Part shown: one piece after another, positions 1-7,662 of the stretch | Numbering within the stretch: the stretch's first letter is position 1 | Layout of the letters: every line of letters starts with the position of its first letter | Made by a program: the position numbers and the translations under genes | Assembly: GCA_026393175.1 (NCBI GenBank) | Contig: JAPLAT010000607.1 | Coordinates: forward strand, 1-45,932 | Length of the DNA stretch: 45,932 nucleotides | Reading direction: 5' to 3' | Source of the DNA: Pseudonocardiales bacterium | GTDB lineage: Bacteria; Actinomycetota; Actinomycetes; Mycobacteriales; Pseudonocardiaceae | Notes under the pieces: model-generated | Told to the model about the DNA's origin: nothing | Seen by the model: the letters and a program-made list of their open reading frames with translations, nothing else | Database searches by the model: none

Positions 1-2
1 CG

Positions 3-917
3 CTCGCGGTGGGCACCGCCGCCGCGGCCGGGATCGCCGGGGCGGCGGCCGACCGCCCGCTGCTCGCCACGGTCGCCGCCGCGCGCGCCGCGGCCGACGT
101 CGCGGGCGTGACGTGCGTCGGCCTCGCGCTCGTGATCGTCCTGCTCCCGGCCCCCGACCCGCGCACCCGCCACGACGCCGCCCGCGTCCGGCGCCTCGTC
201 GACCGGGCGTTGCTCGTGCTCGGCGGCCTCTGGGCCGCGCTGGTGCTGGCCGGGATCGCGCTGCGCACCGCGGACGCGTTCGGCCGCAGCCCCGGCCGGG
301 TCACCGCCGACGAGGTGCTGCGCTGGTCGCTGCAGCTGTCCGCGGGGCGCGGCATGGTGCTGACGGCGGGCTGCGCGCTGGTGGTGCTGGGCTGCGCGGC
401 CGTCCGGCTGCGCGACCCCGAGCGGGTGCCGGTGCGGATCCCGCTGGTCGCGGCCCTGCTCGGGGTGCTGACGCCGGCGGTCACCGGGCACGCCGGCTCG
501 GCCCCGGACCACCAGCTCGCCGTCGTCACCGCGGCCCTGCACGCCGGGGCCGCCGCGCTGTGGGTCGGCGGGCTCGGCGGGCTGATCGTGCTCGTCGCGG
601 GCCACCGCGCCCTGCTCGCGGGCGCGCTGCCGCGGTTCTCGCGGCTGGCCGGGGTGTGCGTGGTGGCCGTCGCCGTCACCGGCGTGCTGGCCGCGCAGGT
701 GCGGCTGCAGGGCTGGTCCGCGCTGCTCACCAGCGACTACGGGCTGCTCGTCGTCGGGAAGGCCGTCGCGCTCGTGCTGCTGGCCGGGCTCGGCGGGCTG
801 GCCCGGCGCCGGCTCGCCACCGGCGCGCTGCCCGTGCTGCGCTGGGCGGGCCTGGAGGTGGGGCTCATGGCCGTCACGCTCGGGCTCGCCGCCGCGCTCA
901 CCCAGACCGCGCCCTGA
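3..917 (+). CDS. CopD-family membrane protein (5' end probably outside window)
   Basis: A hydrophobic protein with about eight predicted membrane segments and no soluble domain. The C-terminal half (roughly residues 150-300) resembles the CopD domain of copper-resistance proteins: 'HAGAAALWVGGL' followed by further helices with 'VGKAVALVLLAG'. CopD proteins are thought to take part in copper handling across the cytoplasmic membrane, but the biochemistry is poorly defined. The reading frame is open to the left edge; the first available start is GTG at 9, and no ribosome binding site can be judged, so the gene is probably cut by the window. It converges on the oxidoreductase that ends 19 bp away. 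Family call moderate, function weak. Confidence 0.65.
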   Translation, partial: LAVGTAAAAGIAGAAADRPLLATVAAARAAADVAGVTCVGLALVIVLLPAPDPRTRHDAARVRRLVDRALLVLGGLWAALVLAGIALRTADAFGRSPGRVTADEVLRWSLQLSAGRGMVLTAGCALVVLGCAAVRLRDPERVPVRIPLVAALLGVLTPAVTGHAGSAPDHQLAVVTAALHAGAAALWVGGLGGLIVLVAGHRALLAGALPRFSRLAGVCVVAVAVTGVLAAQVRLQGWSALLTSDYGLLVVGKAVALVLLAGLGGLARRRLATGALPVLRWAGLEVGLMAVTLGLAAALTQTAP

Positions 918-935
918 CCAGCCCGACCGCCCCGG

Positions 936-2342
936 CTACCCGCCGGAGCGGTAGGCCTCCATCGCCCGCAGCCAGACCTCGCTGATCGTCGGGTAGGCCG
1001 GCACCGCGTGCCAGAGCCGCGCCATCGGGACCTCGGCGACGATCGCGACCGTGGCCGCGTGCAGCAGCTCGGCGACGTCCTGGCCGACGAACGTCACGCC
1101 GACGAGCACCTCGCGGGTGGTGTCGACGACCATCCGCATCGCGCCGTCGTAGCCGTCGGCCTGCAGCGACGAGCCGCCGACCGCGATCGGCAGGTCGACG
1201 ACCCGCACGGCGATCCCGGCCTCCCGGGCCTGCGCGGCGGTGCGGCCCACGGAGGCGACCTCGGGGTCGGTGAACACCACCTGCGGCACGGCCCCGTGGT
1301 CGGCCGTGGCGCCGTACTCGCTCCACGGCGCGGGCTCGGCCTGCTCGCCGCGGGCCCGGGCGCCGACGGCCGCGCCGACGATCCGGGCCGCGTACTTGCC
1401 CTGGTGGGTCAGGGGGGCGCGGCCGGTGACGTCGCCTGCGGCGTAGAGCCAGCCGCCGTCGACGCCCAGGACCAGCCCGGAGTCGTCGACCCGCAGGGGC
1501 TCGCCGGGCTCCAGCCCGACGGCCTCGACCCCGACCTCGGCGGTGTTCGGGCGCCGCCCGGTCGCGACGAGCAGCTCGTCGACGACGAGGGTCTCCCCGC
1601 CGACGTGCAGCGCGATCGCGCCGCCGTCGGCCGCGACCGAGTCGAGGTGGGTGTCCAGCCGCAGGTCGACGCCCTCCTCGCGCAGCGCGGCGGCGACCCG
1701 CTCGCCGGCGAAGGGCTCCATGGCGGGCAGCAGCGCCGGGCCGTTCTGCAGCAGCACGACCTCCGACCCGAGCCGCCGGAACGCCAGCGCCAGCTCGCAG
1801 CCGATCACGCCGCCGCCCAGCACGCCCAGGCGCGGCGGCACCTCCTTCGTCGACGTCGCGTCGCGGGAGGACCAGGTGCGGACGGTGTCCAGGCCCGGAA
1901 CGGGCGGCGTCACCGGCGTGCTCCCCGTGCACACGACGACGGCGTGCCGCGCGGTGACCGTCTCGCCGGCGACCTCGACCCGCCGCTCGCCGGTGATCCG
2001 CGCGTGGCCGCGCAGCACCGTGATCCCGGCGCCCTCGGCCCACTCGACCTGGCTCGTGTCGTCCCAGTCGTGGGTGAAGCCGTCGCGCCTGCGCAGCACG
2101 GCCTGCGGGTCGAACTCCGCGGTCGTGCCGGGCAGGCGGCGCAGCGCGGCGGCCGCGTGCCCGGTGCGCAGCAGCGCCTTCGACGGCATGCACGCCCAGT
2201 ACGAGCACTCGCCGCCGAGCAGCTCGGCCTCCACGATCGCGGCCGACAGCCCGGCCCTGGTGGCGTAGTCGGCGGCGTTCTCGCCCACCGCGCCGCCGCC
2301 GATCACGACGACGTCGAACTCGGTCGTCCCGGTCCCGGTCAT
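936..2342 (-). CDS. FAD/NAD(P)-dependent disulfide oxidoreductase (Lpd/mercuric reductase-like)
   Basis: 468-aa pyridine nucleotide-disulfide oxidoreductase. Domains in order are the N-terminal FAD Rossmann motif ('VVIGGGAVGENAADYA'), the redox-active cysteine pair in 'GGECSYWACMPSK' (C-x4-C), a second dinucleotide motif ('LGVLGGGVIGCELALAF'), an FAD 'AAGDV' motif and a C-terminal dimerisation domain. Family members move electrons from NAD(P)H through FAD to a disulfide, quinone or metal. The C-terminal His-x4-Glu of true lipoamide dehydrogenases appears as 'HAVPAYPTISE', so a Lpd-like mechanism is possible. The start was set at the ATG overlapping the upstream stop by 4 bp (ATGA), not at the longer ORF-track start, which would put 169 antisense-like residues in front of the FAD motif. 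Natural substrate unknown. Confidence 0.88.
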   Translation of the reverse strand: MTGTGTTEFDVVVIGGGAVGENAADYATRAGLSAAIVEAELLGGECSYWACMPSKALLRTGHAAAALRRLPGTTAEFDPQAVLRRRDGFTHDWDDTSQVEWAEGAGITVLRGHARITGERRVEVAGETVTARHAVVVCTGSTPVTPPVPGLDTVRTWSSRDATSTKEVPPRLGVLGGGVIGCELALAFRRLGSEVVLLQNGPALLPAMEPFAGERVAAALREEGVDLRLDTHLDSVAADGGAIALHVGGETLVVDELLVATGRRPNTAEVGVEAVGLEPGEPLRVDDSGLVLGVDGGWLYAAGDVTGRAPLTHQGKYAARIVGAAVGARARGEQAEPAPWSEYGATADHGAVPQVVFTDPEVASVGRTAAQAREAGIAVRVVDLPIAVGGSSLQADGYDGAMRMVVDTTREVLVGVTFVGQDVAELLHAATVAIVAEVPMARLWHAVPAYPTISEVWLRAMEAYRSGG

Positions 2343-2995
2343 CCCAGCCCCTTCACGGCCTCGAACAGGTCGGTCGCGCCCGACCGCAGCTCCAGGACCA
2401 GCCCGGCGGAGGTCGGGGTCTCCAGCAGCGCGGCGAGCACGGCGGCGGTGTCGTCGCGGGTGACGTCCCCGCGCTCGACGGGCGGCGGGGCGAGCAGCAC
2501 CTTCCCGGTGCCGGGGTCGTCGGTCAGCCGGCCCGGGCGCAGGATCGTCCACTCCAGGTCGGTGGCGCGCAGCGCGTCCTCGGCGGCCTTCTTCGCCCGC
2601 AGGTAGGCCGCCCACACCTCGTCCGTGCCGGGCGCGGGCGGGTCGTCCACGCCGGTGGAGGAGACGAGCAGGTAGCGGCGCACCCCGGCCAGGTGCGCGG
2701 CGTCGGCGAGCAGGACCGCCGCGGCGCGGTCGACGGTGTCCTTGCGCGCGACGCCGCTGCCCGGCCCGGCGCCCGCGGCGAAGACCACGGCGTCGGCGCC
2801 GCCCAGGTGCCCGGCGACCTCGTCCACGCGCGCCGACTCCAGGTCGCACACCGCGGCCGCGGCCCCGGCGGTCTCCAGGTCGGCGACGTGGTCGGGGTTG
2901 CGCACCAGCCCCAGCACCGTGTCCCCGCGCCCGGCGAGCAGCGCCGCCAGCCGCAGCCCGATCTTCCCGTGTCCACCCGCGATCACCACATGCAC
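2339..2995 (-). CDS. NAD(P)-binding atypical SDR (YwnB-like)
   Basis: 218-aa Rossmann-fold protein starting with the dinucleotide motif 'VVIAGGHGKIGLRLAALL' (GxxGxxG). It continues with 'VVFAAGAG', 'YLLVSSTGVDD' and a Tyr-x3-Lys-like 'YLRAKKAAE' followed by 'WTILRPGRL'. This is the profile of atypical short-chain dehydrogenases (NmrA/YwnB/SDR_a5 group), which bind NAD(P) and may act as reductases or redox sensors. It is the first gene of a two-gene unit and overlaps the downstream flavin oxidoreductase by 4 bp, suggesting translational coupling and a shared redox role. No specific substrate can be assigned. Confidence 0.82.
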   Translation of the reverse strand: MHVVIAGGHGKIGLRLAALLAGRGDTVLGLVRNPDHVADLETAGAAAAVCDLESARVDEVAGHLGGADAVVFAAGAGPGSGVARKDTVDRAAAVLLADAAHLAGVRRYLLVSSTGVDDPPAPGTDEVWAAYLRAKKAAEDALRATDLEWTILRPGRLTDDPGTGKVLLAPPPVERGDVTRDDTAAVLAALLETPTSAGLVLELRSGATDLFEAVKGLG

Positions 2996-3055
2996 GGCGC
3001 AGACGCTAGACCCGCCGGGCCTCCCCCGCCGGATCCTCCACCCGGCCGGCCGGGG

Positions 3056-3508
3056 TCAGCGGTGCGGGCGCAGGGTCCAGACGACCGTCATGCGGGTGGT
3101 CTCGCGGCCCTCGGCGTCGGTGATCGTGACGCCCACCGTGAACTCGGGGCGGGTGCCGGCGTCGAGCTCGGCGAGCACGTCGGCGGGGTCGCGGTCCAGC
3201 ACCGCGACGGCGGTGAGCGGGCCCTTGGCCAGCTTGAGGTAGGCGATCTCGGAGGACACGACGAGCGGGGTCGCCCGGTCCATCGTCGCACCGAAGGCGG
3301 CCAGCCCGACCGCCCCGGACGCGGTCTCGCCCAGACCGAAGATCATCGCCGCGTGCGGGCCGCCCACGTGGTTGTGCCGCTGCGCCGCGTCGGGCAGGTG
3401 CGCCGTGCAGCGCTGCGGGGTGGTCTCGTCGAAGGTGATGCCGGCCTCGCGGACCCAGGGGACCGACTGCCCCATCGCCGCGCCGACCCAGCTCGTGTCC
3501 GTCGCCAT
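3056..3508 (-). CDS. DUF4442 / PaaI-like hotdog thioesterase
   Basis: 150-aa hotdog-fold protein. The central helix region 'HNHVGGPHAAMIFGLGETASG' followed by beta strands 'VSSEIAYLKLAKGPLTAVA' and 'FTVGVTITDAEGRETTRMTVVW' matches the DUF4442/PaaI thioesterase family, which hydrolyses acyl- or aryl-CoA thioesters. The length is typical of a single-domain hotdog protein that dimerises. It is transcribed away from the alcohol dehydrogenase operon, with 142 bp between the two starts that include an inverted repeat. Its substrate is unknown. The neighbouring oxidative operon suggests, without proof, a CoA-thioester housekeeping role. Confidence 0.75.
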   Translation of the reverse strand: MATDTSWVGAAMGQSVPWVREAGITFDETTPQRCTAHLPDAAQRHNHVGGPHAAMIFGLGETASGAVGLAAFGATMDRATPLVVSSEIAYLKLAKGPLTAVAVLDRDPADVLAELDAGTRPEFTVGVTITDAEGRETTRMTVVWTLRPHR

Positions 3509-3520
3509 GCGCCTACCTTA

Positions 3521-3549
3521 CTCACGGGTAACCCTACCCCAACCGTGAG
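3521..3549. promoter_or_regulatory. Inverted repeat in divergent intergenic region (candidate operator)
   Basis: Perfect 7-bp arms CTCACGG / CCGTGAG separated by 15 bp. The repeat lies just upstream of the thioesterase start (minus) and about 100 bp upstream of the alcohol dehydrogenase start (plus). Its position suits a regulator acting on one or both genes. No regulator gene is adjacent. Assignment is by position and symmetry only. Confidence 0.35.
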
Positions 3550-3650
3550 GAGTTTTGTCCGTTTTCTCGCTCTGCGGAATGAGCCGGGTTGTGAGCGGCA
3601 GCACGTGCGACTGTGATCCGAGGGACAGCGACGTCCGAGGAGGTCCACCG

Positions 3651-4679
3651 GTGAAGGCCGTCCGTGTGCACGCGTACCACTCCGATCCGAAGATCGACGA
3701 CATACCGGAGCCCACCATCCAGGGCCCGCTCGACGTCATCGTGAAGGTCGGCGGTGCCGGCGTCTGCCGCACCGACCTGCACATCATCAACGGGGACTGG
3801 TCCGAGGCGATGGCGCCCGAACTGCCCTACGTCATCGGCCACGAGAACGCCGGGTGGGTGCACGAGATCGGCGCGGGGGTCACCAACGTCGCCGTCGGCG
3901 ACACGGTGATCCTGCACCCGCAGCCCTCCTGCGGCCTGTGCCTGGCCTGCCGCCGCGGGCGCGACATGCAGTGCGAGGCGGCCTTCTTCCCCGGCCTGTC
4001 CAACAACGACGGCGGCATGGCCGAGTACCTGCGCACCACCGCGCGGGCCTGCATCAAGCTCGACCCCAGCACCAACCCGGCCGACGTCGCCGCGCTCGCC
4101 GACGCGGGCATCACGGCCTACCACGCCGTGCGCAAGGCGGTGCCGCTGCTCTACCCCGGCACCACCGCCGTCGTGCAGGGCGCGGGCGGCCTCGGCCACA
4201 TCGCGATCCAGACCCTCGCCGCGATCACGGGCACGCGCATCGTCGTCGTCGACCGCAACCCCGACGCGCTGGCGCTGGCCAAGCAGATCGGCGCCGACGA
4301 GACCGTCCTCGCCGACGGCTCGCACGTCGACGCCGTCAAGGACCTGACGAACGGGCTCGGCGGTGACGTCGTCTTCGACTTCGTCGCCGAGCAGGGCGCC
4401 GAGAACGACGCCTGGGCGATGACCGCCCCGGCCGGGTCGGACTTCGTCCTGGGCTACGGCGGCACCTTCACGGCCCCCACGCTGGATTTCGTGGGCGGGG
4501 AGAAGAACGTCATCGGCAACATCGTCGGCACCTACGCCGACCTGTCCGAGCTGATGGTCCTGGCGCAGGCCGGGAAGGTCACCCTGCACACGAAGCAGTA
4601 CCCCCTCGATGCCGCACTCGACGCACTCCACGATCTCGACGCCGGCAGGGTCCGCGGACGCGCGATCCTGGTTCCATAG
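3651..4679 (+). CDS. Zinc-dependent NAD+ alcohol dehydrogenase (secondary-alcohol type)
   Basis: 342-aa medium-chain dehydrogenase that oxidises an alcohol to a ketone or aldehyde with NAD+. Catalytic zinc ligands are visible at C39 ('GVCRTDLH') and H64-E65 ('GHENAG'). The structural zinc lobe has the C-x2-C-x2-C-x7-C pattern ('CGLCLACRRGRDMQC'). The coenzyme motif 'GAGGLGHIAIQ' followed by 'VVDRN' has an acidic residue after the second strand, favouring NAD+. The GTG at 3651 was chosen because AGGAGG lies 7 bp upstream; the ORF-track start adds 32 implausible residues. It leads an operon with an amidohydrolase and a DUF59 protein, a trio I associate with propane/acetone monooxygenase (prm/mim) clusters, where this ADH oxidises 2-propanol. 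Confidence 0.88.
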   Translation: MKAVRVHAYHSDPKIDDIPEPTIQGPLDVIVKVGGAGVCRTDLHIINGDWSEAMAPELPYVIGHENAGWVHEIGAGVTNVAVGDTVILHPQPSCGLCLACRRGRDMQCEAAFFPGLSNNDGGMAEYLRTTARACIKLDPSTNPADVAALADAGITAYHAVRKAVPLLYPGTTAVVQGAGGLGHIAIQTLAAITGTRIVVVDRNPDALALAKQIGADETVLADGSHVDAVKDLTNGLGGDVVFDFVAEQGAENDAWAMTAPAGSDFVLGYGGTFTAPTLDFVGGEKNVIGNIVGTYADLSELMVLAQAGKVTLHTKQYPLDAALDALHDLDAGRVRGRAILVP

Positions 4680-4697
4680 ATAAGGGAGTCCCACCAC

Positions 4698-5765
4698 ATG
4701 TATGAGAAAGATGGCGAGAAGTACTTCATCGTCGACGCCCACATGCACTACTGGGACGCCAGCCGCGAGAACTGGCGAGAGGGCCGTGAGCAGTACGCCA
4801 AGGGCTGGATCGACTGCTTCTACGGCTACCACCAGCTCGCCCCGCCGGAGACCCACTGGGACTACGAGAAGTACCTCAAGGTCTCCGAGGACGACCTGAT
4901 CCGCGACGTCTTCGAGGAGGGCTACGTCGACAAGGCGATCTTCCAGTCGACGTACCTCAAGTACTGGTACACCGAGGGCTTCAACACCGCCGAGCGCAAC
5001 GGCGCGCTCGTGGAGAAGTACGCGGACAAGCTCATCGTCAACGGGCGCTGGGACCCGCGCGACGGCGAGGCGGGCCTCAAGCAGCTCGAGGAGGACGCCA
5101 AGCGCTGGAACCTCAAGGGCGTGAAGCTCTACACCGCGGAATGGCACGAGAACGGCTCCCGCGGCTGGAAGCTGACCGACCCCGAGGCCTACAAGTTCCT
5201 GGAGAAGTGCCAGGAGCTGGGCATCAAGAACATGCACGCCCACAAGGGCCCGACGATCTGGCCGCTCAACAAGGACGCGTTCAACGCCGACGACATCGAC
5301 CAGGCGGCGAGCGACTTCCCGGAGCTGAACTTCATCATCGAGCACGCGGGCATCCCGCGCATCGAGGACTTCGCGTTCATGGCGGTGCAGGAGCCCAACG
5401 TCTACGCGGGCTGCTCGGTGGTCATCGGCGGGCTGATGCACGCGCGGCCGAAGTTCTTCGCCAAGGTGCTCGGCGAGCTGCTGTTCTGGGTCGGCGAGGA
5501 CCGCCTGACCTTCGGCAGCGACTACAACATCTGGACGCCGAAGTGGCAGATCGAGGGCCTGGTCGACTACCAGATCCCCGACGACGACGCCTTCACCGAC
5601 TACCCGAAGCTGACCACGGCCACGAAGAAGAAGATCCTGGGCCTCAACGCGGCCCGGCTCTACGACATCGACGTGCCCGCCGAGTGCCAGCTGCCCACCA
5701 CGGCGGACGAGAACCTCGCCCCCGGCGGTGAGCTGGTCGAGGACATCGCGGGGGCGCAGGCGTGA
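4698..5765 (+). CDS. Amidohydrolase-2 family metal-dependent hydrolase
   Basis: 355-aa TIM-barrel protein of the amidohydrolase-2 (ACMSD-like) family. The N-terminal metal motif H15-x-H17 ('VDAHMHYWD'), a mid-protein His ('MHAHKGPTIWPL'), 'IIEHAG' and the late Asp in 'FGSDYNIWTPKW' supply the expected ligands. Family members are hydrolases or decarboxylases. The homologues beside propane/acetone monooxygenase genes have no firmly established reaction; proposed roles include enzyme maturation. The gene follows the dehydrogenase by 18 bp and overlaps the next gene by 4 bp. Codons are strongly biased to C/G-ending AAG, GAG, AAC and TAC, suggesting high expression. Confidence 0.85.
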   Translation: MYEKDGEKYFIVDAHMHYWDASRENWREGREQYAKGWIDCFYGYHQLAPPETHWDYEKYLKVSEDDLIRDVFEEGYVDKAIFQSTYLKYWYTEGFNTAERNGALVEKYADKLIVNGRWDPRDGEAGLKQLEEDAKRWNLKGVKLYTAEWHENGSRGWKLTDPEAYKFLEKCQELGIKNMHAHKGPTIWPLNKDAFNADDIDQAASDFPELNFIIEHAGIPRIEDFAFMAVQEPNVYAGCSVVIGGLMHARPKFFAKVLGELLFWVGEDRLTFGSDYNIWTPKWQIEGLVDYQIPDDDAFTDYPKLTTATKKKILGLNAARLYDIDVPAECQLPTTADENLAPGGELVEDIAGAQA

Positions 5766-6451
5766 GTGCTCTCCGGGACGCCGTCTGGCGTGCCCTGGAC
5801 ACGGTGCTCGACCCGGAGCTGGACGAGCCGGTCACCGACCTCGACTTCGTCGAGTCGTGCACCGTGTCCGAGGAGGGGGTGGCGACCGTCGTGCTGCGGT
5901 TGCCCACCTTCTTCTGCGCGCCGAACTTCTCCTTCCTCATGGTGGCCGACGCGTTCGACGCGGTGTCCGCCGTCGAGGGGGTCACGCGCGCGGACGTCAC
6001 CCTGGCCGACCACCACGCCTCCACCGAGATCAACGGTGGGGTCGCGGCCCAGGCGGGCTTCGTCGCCACGTTCGACGGCGAGGCCACCGACGAGCTCGAC
6101 GAGCTGCGCCGGACGTTCCTCAACAAGGCCGTCGTCGCCGGGCAGGACCGCGTGGCCCGGCCGCTGGTCGACGCCGGGGTGGGGCCCGAGGAGCTCGCCG
6201 AGCTCACCCTCGGGGCCGCGCCGCCGTCGGGTGACCTCGACCGGCTGCGGTCGCGCCGGGCCCAGCTCGGCCTGCCGCACGACGACGACGCGCCGCTGCT
6301 GCTCCACCAGGACGGCAGCCGGGTCAGCTCGGCGCAGGTGCCGCTGCACCTGCGGCGGGCCAGGCTGACCCGGATCGGGATCGAGACGAACGGGGAGTTC
6401 TGCAAGAGCTTCCTCAAGACCCGGTACCCGGACAGGGTGGGCATCGGCTGA
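5762..6451 (+). CDS. DUF59/MIP18-domain protein with long C-terminal extension
   Basis: 229-aa protein. Residues 1-90 form a DUF59 (MIP18/PaaD/SufT) domain: 'VLDPELDEPVTDLDF' matches the DPEL signature, and 'FFCAPN' corresponds to the conserved Cys-Pro loop. DUF59 proteins help assemble iron-sulfur or other metal centres. The remaining 140 residues contain no domain I recognise and end in 'ETNGEFCKSFLKTRYPD'; this part may be specific to monooxygenase-associated homologues. Start is GTG overlapping the amidohydrolase stop by 4 bp. It is the last gene of the operon, closed by a strong hairpin. I infer a metallocentre-maturation role; it is not demonstrated. Confidence 0.8.
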   Translation: MSALRDAVWRALDTVLDPELDEPVTDLDFVESCTVSEEGVATVVLRLPTFFCAPNFSFLMVADAFDAVSAVEGVTRADVTLADHHASTEINGGVAAQAGFVATFDGEATDELDELRRTFLNKAVVAGQDRVARPLVDAGVGPEELAELTLGAAPPSGDLDRLRSRRAQLGLPHDDDAPLLLHQDGSRVSSAQVPLHLRRARLTRIGIETNGEFCKSFLKTRYPDRVGIG

Positions 6452-6465
6452 GCGAGCGAGCGGGT

Positions 6466-6499
6466 ACGCCCCGGTCCCGGAACGTCGGGACCGGGGCGT
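6466..6499 (+). terminator. Perfect 14-bp stem hairpin after the ADH operon
   Basis: The arms ACGCCCCGGTCCCG and CGGGACCGGGGCGT are perfectly complementary around a 6-nt loop. The hairpin starts 15 bp after the DUF59 stop codon and lies before the next gene. It has only a short T run, as is common for actinobacterial terminators. It cleanly separates the adh-amidohydrolase-DUF59 operon from the NTF2-like gene. Confidence 0.75.
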
Positions 6500-6518
6500 T
6501 CCCCGTCCGGAGGACGGC

Positions 6519-6962
6519 ATGACCATCGGGATCCAGCAGCTGCTGTGGCAGAACGAGCGGATCCGGGACACCTTCCACGAGGCCGTGCACGGCCGGGGCG
6601 ACGTCGACGCGGCGCTGGCCGTCACCGCGCCCGACTGCGCGCTGCTCAACGTGCCCGCCGGCACCGGGGCCACCGGGGACGGCCTGCGCCGCTACCTCGC
6701 CGAGGACGTCGTGCCGCACCGGCCGTCCGGGCTCGCCTTCCGCCGGGTCTCCCGCACGGTGGACAAGTTCCGGGTGGTGGAGGAGTCGGTCGTGTCGTTC
6801 GTCCACGACCGCGAGCTGCCGTGGCTGCTGCCCGGGGTCGCCCCGACCGGGCGGGCCGTGGAGGTGCTGGCCGTCTCCGTCGTCACGGTGCGGCTGTCCC
6901 GGATCACCAGCCACCGCACGCTCTGGGACCACGCCGGGCTGCTGGCCCGGCTCACCGGCTGA
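6519..6962 (+). CDS. SnoaL-like / NTF2-fold protein
   Basis: 147-aa alpha+beta protein of the SnoaL/NTF2-like cone-fold superfamily. The pattern 'NVPAGTGATGDGLRRYLAEDVVPHRP' resembles the ester-cyclase/SnoaL-like group, where a Gly-rich turn is followed by a helix and a histidine. Many members are small-molecule isomerases, cyclases or hydrolases and others are non-catalytic. RBS 'CCGGAGGAC' precedes the ATG at 6519. It ends tail-to-tail with the methyltransferase, overlapping 11 bp. The upstream hairpin separates it from the ADH operon, so a common role is uncertain. Confidence 0.7.
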   Translation: MTIGIQQLLWQNERIRDTFHEAVHGRGDVDAALAVTAPDCALLNVPAGTGATGDGLRRYLAEDVVPHRPSGLAFRRVSRTVDKFRVVEESVVSFVHDRELPWLLPGVAPTGRAVEVLAVSVVTVRLSRITSHRTLWDHAGLLARLTG

Positions 6963-7662
6963 GCAGCAGCACCCGGAACAGGTTCTCCAGCACGTAGGAC
7001 CCGTCCGGGCGGCGGTGCCGCTCCATCCGCCCGAGCACCGCGTCCCGCACGGCGACCGGGCCGGCCGCGCGCATCGCGGCGTGCCCGATCCCGGAGGAGA
7101 ACAGCGGGGCCAGCACGTCGTCCTCGTCGTCGTAGACGAACGGGCAGACGACCTCCTCCAGCGCGGCGACCGCCAGCCCGGCGTCGACGGCCAGGGCGCG
7201 CAGCGCGGCGGCGTCGAGGGCGGGCGCGGGCCGGCGCGGGCCCAGGAACCCCTCCAGGGCCTCCCCGAACGCGCGCACCCCGCACTCGTCCTCCCGGCCC
7301 CACACCGTGGCGACGACGACGGGCGCGACCCGCCCGGCCCCGGCCAGCACCCGCCCCGGCGCGGCGACGTGCGGGAGCAGCTGGACGGCCGCGGCGACGT
7401 CGTGCGGGCCGGGGTCGCCGAGCTCGGTGGCGTCGCCCACGGCGAACCGCGCCCCGGGCACGGCGGCGGCGGCCCGCTCCACGGCGACCGGGTCGAGGTC
7501 GAGCCCGAGCACCCGGGCCCCGCGCGCCACGGCCGCGGCGGCGAACCCGCCGGTGCCGCAGCCGAGGTCGAGCACCCGCGTGCCCGCCCCGACGCCGGCG
7601 AGGTCGAGCACCCGGGTGTGCAGCGGCGCCGCCCACCCGCGCGGGCCCTCCCCCGCGGTCAT
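6952..7662 (-). CDS. SAM-dependent class I methyltransferase
   Basis: 236-aa methyltransferase with the SAM motif I 'TRVLDLGCGTGGFAAAA', an acidic residue at the end of strand 2 ('VLGLDLDP') and the motif II/III region 'AVGDATELGDPGPHDVAAAV'. The ATG at 7662 overlaps the stop of the MetE-like gene by 4 bp; the longer ORF-track start runs through that gene out of frame and was rejected. Coupling to a MetE-family protein is noticeable, because one would donate or recycle methyl groups and the other use them. Acceptor unknown. Confidence 0.82.
   Translation of the reverse strand: MTAGEGPRGWAAPLHTRVLDLAGVGAGTRVLDLGCGTGGFAAAAVARGARVLGLDLDPVAVERAAAAVPGARFAVGDATELGDPGPHDVAAAVQLLPHVAAPGRVLAGAGRVAPVVVATVWGREDECGVRAFGEALEGFLGPRRPAPALDAAALRALAVDAGLAVAALEEVVCPFVYDDEDDVLAPLFSSGIGHAAMRAAGPVAVRDAVLGRMERHRRPDGSYVLENLFRVLLLSR

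Noticed and set aside
3534-5441. 635-aa minus-strand ORF opposite the alcohol dehydrogenase and amidohydrolase
   Set aside because: Valine/Asp/Arg-rich sequence typical of an antisense shadow in high-G+C DNA; the plus strand carries two clear enzymes with RBS and motifs.
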